Assembly (NCBI GenBank): GCA_903916775.1
Contig: CAIWXY010000237.1
Coordinates: forward strand, 1 to 6,534
Direction of reading: 5' to 3'
Source: an uncultured Actinomycetes bacterium
GTDB taxonomy: Bacteria; Actinomycetota; Actinomycetes; Nanopelagicales; Nanopelagicaceae
DNA length: 6,534 bases
In this document: piece by piece, positions 5,819-6,534 of the stretch
Numbering within the stretch: position 1 is the first letter of the stretch
Layout: every line of letters starts with the position of its first letter
Program-made: the position numbers and the translations under genes
The notes under the pieces: generated by a model
What the model was told of the DNA's origin: nothing
Databases searched by the model: none
What the model saw: the letters and a program-made list of their open reading frames with translations, nothing else

Positions 5819-5848
5819 AGCCTAGAGGGACTAGGCACTCGCAGTGAA
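5819..5848 (-). promoter_or_regulatory. Candidate thiL promoter
   Basis: On the minus strand TTCACT (5848-5843) and TAGGCT (5824-5819) are separated by 18 nt. TAGGCT is a good actinobacterial -10 (TAnnnT), and TTCACT matches TTGACA in four of six positions. The start would be near 5812, leaving a leader of about 70 nt. Both elements overlap inverted repeats. Confidence 0.4.
5820..5836. repeat. Inverted repeat in the thiL/RAM-gene divergent region
   Basis: GCCTAG (5820-5825) and CTAGGC (5831-5836) are perfect inverted arms around AGGGA. The left arm overlaps the candidate thiL -10 TAGGCT, a usual place for a repressor operator. No known regulator site was recognised. Confidence 0.5.
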
Positions 5849-5853
5849 GCGAG
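5838..5853. repeat. Second inverted repeat in the thiL/RAM-gene divergent region
   Basis: CTCGC (5838-5842) and GCGAG (5849-5853) are inverted arms around AGTGAA, two bases after the first inverted repeat. The loop and last arm base overlap the candidate thiL -35. The rest of the 194-nt intergenic region (5743-5936) shows no further gene that I can support and no recognisable TPP riboswitch. Confidence 0.45.
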
Positions 5854-5936
5854 CCCACCTCCTATGGCACTTACATTTCTCACGTTCTCGCCATTGGTTA
5901 TAGAAGGTTCCCAGTTAGATGTATGGAGGAGTTCAC

Positions 5937-6173
5937 ATGTCAGTTCAGGTTTACATTCTCATTCAGACTGATGTCGGCAAGGCCGGCACAGTCGCCAAGG
6001 AGATCGCAGCCATCCAAGGAGTAACTTTGGCCGAGGCCGTCACTGGACCTTATGACGTTGTGATGCGTGCCCAGGCACCAAGCATGGAAGATCTTGGCCA
6101 CTCAATTTTGGCAAAGGTTCAGGCCGTGCCCGGTATCACCCGCACGTTGACCTGCCCGGTCACTGTTTACTAA
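5937..6173 (+). CDS. Stand-alone Lrp/AsnC ligand-binding (RAM) domain protein
   Basis: This 78-residue protein begins MSVQVYILIQTDVGKAGTVA and contains the conserved GVTLAEAVTGPYDVVM (28-43) and VPGITRTLTCPVTVY end (64-78). These are the hallmarks of the RAM domain, the effector-binding and oligomerisation half of Lrp/AsnC regulators. There is no helix-turn-helix, so it cannot bind DNA like a full Lrp; it may sense amino acids and act on a partner, or modulate full-length Lrp proteins. The ATG at 5937 is chosen because GGAGGA (5925-5930) lies 6 nt upstream; an in-frame ATG at 5919 would include that site in the coding region and has no ribosome binding site. Divergence from thiL and closeness to rpmB are common in actinobacteria as far as I recall. 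Its biological role is not established. Confidence 0.92.
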   Translation: MSVQVYILIQTDVGKAGTVAKEIAAIQGVTLAEAVTGPYDVVMRAQAPSMEDLGHSILAKVQAVPGITRTLTCPVTVY

Positions 6174-6223
6174 AACTCCGCACCGCAACGTCCTCACATT
6201 CCGATTGGGTTAAACACACACTC

Positions 6224-6534
6224 ATGCCTTCACAGCGAATTCTGCTTGTCATTCAAAACGACGAAAGCGATCCGCCGCATCTGGCTGGACAGTGGCTCCA
6301 AGAGATTGGATACGAGCTTCGTATTATCCGCGCTTTTGCTGGCGAACCCATTCCACGACAGATCGACGATGAGATTACGGCGCTCATGCCCCTCGGCGGT
6401 CACATGGGGGCTATGGATGACCACATTGCATCATGGCTAGCTGATGAACGTGCGCTATTGGCCGACGCCATCGCACGCGACATCCCTATTCTGGGAATCT
6501 GTTTAGGAGCCCAGCTTCTAGGTATCGCGGGCGG
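6224..6534 (+). CDS. Class I glutamine amidotransferase domain protein (3' end cut by window edge)
   Basis: 103 complete codons are present, open to the right edge. The translation starts MPSQRILLVIQNDESDPPHL. It contains the oxyanion-side block MPLGGHMGAMDD (55-66), and then IPILGICLGAQLLG (87-100), the nucleophile elbow with catalytic Cys93. This is the N-terminal half of a class I GATase domain (PF00117), most like the GMP-synthase-like stand-alone type-1 amidotransferases of about 230 residues. The catalytic His and Glu would lie beyond the window. Such proteins are thought to release ammonia from glutamine or to act as gamma-glutamyl hydrolases; the substrate cannot be told. The ATG at 6224 is the only start codon in frame after the RAM gene. 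No Shine-Dalgarno sequence precedes it, so it may be leaderless or coupled to the RAM gene 50 nt upstream. Confidence 0.88.
   Translation, partial: MPSQRILLVIQNDESDPPHLAGQWLQEIGYELRIIRAFAGEPIPRQIDDEITALMPLGGHMGAMDDHIASWLADERALLADAIARDIPILGICLGAQLLGIAG

Noticed and set aside
5743..5883. 47-residue N-terminal extension of ThiL from an ATG at 5883
   Set aside because: It lacks family resemblance, crosses the candidate promoter and inverted repeats, and the ATG at 5742 gives the normal ThiL N terminus.
5743..5936. TPP riboswitch upstream of thiL
   Set aside because: The conserved CUGAGA and ACCUGAUCUGG-like elements are not present on either strand.

Overview
The window looks like a compact chromosomal segment of an actinobacterium (Actinomycetota). 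Base composition is about 50% G+C, judged from a few sampled lines only. Three things point to this phylum: the gene order recG-rsmD-coaD-SepIVA-like; a 61-residue four-cysteine ribosomal protein bL28; and a single-domain Lrp/AsnC-type RAM protein divergent from thiL. The moderate G+C, short spacers and overlapping genes would fit a streamlined aquatic lineage, but that placement is inference.

Layout. Positions 3814 down to 1 are an apparent minus-strand operon: recG (branch-migration helicase), rsmD (16S rRNA m2G966 methyltransferase), coaD (phosphopantetheine adenylyltransferase) and the first 158 codons of a SepIVA/DivIVA-like coiled-coil protein that runs off the left edge. Junctions are tight: a 2-nt gap, a 4-nt GTGA overlap and a 22-nt gap. 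Positions 3815-3986 form a divergent intergenic region containing a perfect 26-bp tandem repeat (2.7 copies) next to the recG start, two perfect palindromes and the rpmB leader. On the plus strand follow rpmB (bL28) and a small glycerophosphodiester phosphodiesterase. The latter starts at TTG and overlaps the convergent thiL (thiamine-monophosphate kinase) by 29 nt at the 3' ends. A 194-nt divergent region separates thiL from the plus-strand RAM-domain gene. A class I glutamine amidotransferase domain protein follows and is cut by the right edge.

The genes are mostly housekeeping: DNA repair, ribosome assembly and modification, CoA and thiamine-diphosphate biosynthesis, and cell envelope growth. 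I see no mobile element, CRISPR array, tRNA or rRNA, and no convincing new multi-gene system. The parts most worth a second look are non-coding. They are the tandem repeat with inverted repeats that put the recG start codon in potential RNA structure, two consecutive hairpins between rpmB and the phosphodiesterase gene (the second pairing its TTG start with its ribosome binding site), and the inverted repeats in the thiL/RAM divergent region. All structure statements come from reading complementarity by eye; no folding energies were computed.
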